Assembly (NCBI GenBank): GCA_900545275.1
Contig: UQYG01000015.1
Location: 1-60,841 of the forward strand
Source of the DNA: an uncultured Sutterella sp.
GTDB lineage: Bacteria > Pseudomonadota > Gammaproteobacteria > Burkholderiales > Burkholderiaceae_F
Length of the DNA stretch: 60,841 nt
Direction of reading: 5' to 3'
The notes beneath the pieces are model-generated. The model was given only the letters and a program-made list of their open reading frames with translations. It ran no database searches and was not told where the DNA came from. Positions 60,398 through 60,841 of this stretch are shown in pieces; the stretch's first letter is position 1; every line of letters begins with the position of its first letter. A program made the translations under genes and the position numbers.

Positions 60398-60755
60398 TTA
60401 CTTTTTGATCAGCACGCCCGCGAGCGGGTGAAAGAGGCCTCGATTTCGGCGCCCACGTCGATCAATTCCGTTCCGGGGAGGAAGGGAACCGACATGCTGA
60501 AGGGTTTCGTCTGGTTCGAGCCGGGAATCTCGGCGTGATAGTCGATGCGGACACCTTCAAAAAGGCGGTTGACGATCTTCACGCAGAAGCGTTCGGACCC
60601 GGCGTCGGGGCGCAGATTTTCCGGACGCACGACGAGGTAGGCGGCTTCGCCTACGCTCGGCGGATTTTGCTTGCCCATGCGGGCGCGCAGATGCCGGCCC
60701 GCCACCGTCAGAACGCCGTACCCCTGTCATGAAAAAGTTGTTCAAACTTGATCAT
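60398..60755 (-). pseudogene. ABC transporter ATP-binding protein, internally deleted (TOBE-domain remnant)
   Basis: An ATG at 60755 with GGAAAG upstream starts MIKFEQLFHDRGTAF and stops at 60708. In another frame, from about 60730, the sequence is a TOBE-type tail (AYLVVRPENLRPDAG, IVNRLFEGVRIDYHAEIPG) as found at the end of PotA/FbpC/MalK-type ATPases. A further frame change near 60430 would give an end LFHPLAGVLIKK before the stop at 60398. The P-loop, signature and Walker B are missing, so the ATPase domain has been deleted. Beyond 60755 to the window end I see no gene. Confidence 0.65.
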
Positions 60756-60841
60756 GTTTCTTTCCGCACTCCGTGTTTGACCACCCGTTCAGAACAGGAG
60801 CCATCCAACTGGAGCCTTTTGAGGGCCAGTTACCCCCGGAA

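Overview
This window is high-GC chromosomal DNA, almost entirely protein-coding, from a Gram-negative bacterium (lpxK, kdsB, lspA and the Sec system are present). Gene orders rarA-serS, rimP-nusA-infB-rbfA-truB, lpxK-ycaR-kdsB, ribF-ileS-lspA, rpsO-pnp, tpiA-secG-tRNA-Leu and rpmB-rpmG fit a betaproteobacterium. The gut-anaerobe flavour (BASS-family transporter, FNR-type site, orphan amino-acid transporters, pseudogenes) suggests the order Burkholderiales, family Sutterellaceae. That assignment is an inference from gene content, not a search result.

Layout. 1-76 is the 3' end of a 5S rRNA and its terminator, so an rRNA operon lies upstream. 140-3141 holds rarA, serS and a tRNA-Ser(CGA) with its own promoter and terminator. 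3199-5450 (minus) is a redox-type operon: flavodoxin-like oxidoreductase, DUF4405-like membrane protein, exported DUF362 protein. 5614-7609 is scpB-rluB. 7630-14387 is the translation operon rimP-nusA-infB-rbfA-truB, preceded by a structured leader that ends in a strong intrinsic terminator. 14438-18830 holds bipA, a YchJ-type protein, dusA and a secreted esterase. 18899-23652 (minus) holds a PPOX protein, a lipoprotein, adk, kdsB, ycaR and lpxK.

23653-24490 is the largest non-coding gap and carries a dense, co-oriented cluster of DnaA-box-like 9-mers with an AT-rich core. 24491-27225 is a BASS transporter and ilvD. 27496-36345 (minus) runs ribF-ileS-lspA-coaBC-dut-DUF2199-xseA plus sodB. 36459-38214 is an arginase-family gene divergent from a frameshifted aldo/keto reductase. 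38272-44077 is a SWIM-SNF2 helicase, purN and an RsmB-type methyltransferase. 44157-45832 is a lower-GC patch with a DUF4143 ATPase, a perfect 15-bp inverted repeat and a four-unit ~40-bp repeat array.

45868-48928 holds ispH-ybaK, rpmB-rpmG and a nucleotidyltransferase. 49148-56166 holds an orphan NitT/TauT-type binding protein, tRNA-Gln and tRNA-Leu, secG, tpiA, pnp, rpsO, and an amino-acid ABC permease and binding protein with no ATPase. 56480-59527 is an operon of an M20 amidohydrolase and two membrane proteins with a perfect FNR-type site upstream. 59556-60755 is a YczE-like membrane protein and the remnant of a TOBE-domain ABC ATPase.

Most genes are housekeeping. The items most worth attention are the DnaA-box cluster, the structured rimP leader, the infB leader stem next to the Shine-Dalgarno sequence, the palindromic repeat array and the FNR-linked hydrolase/transporter operon.
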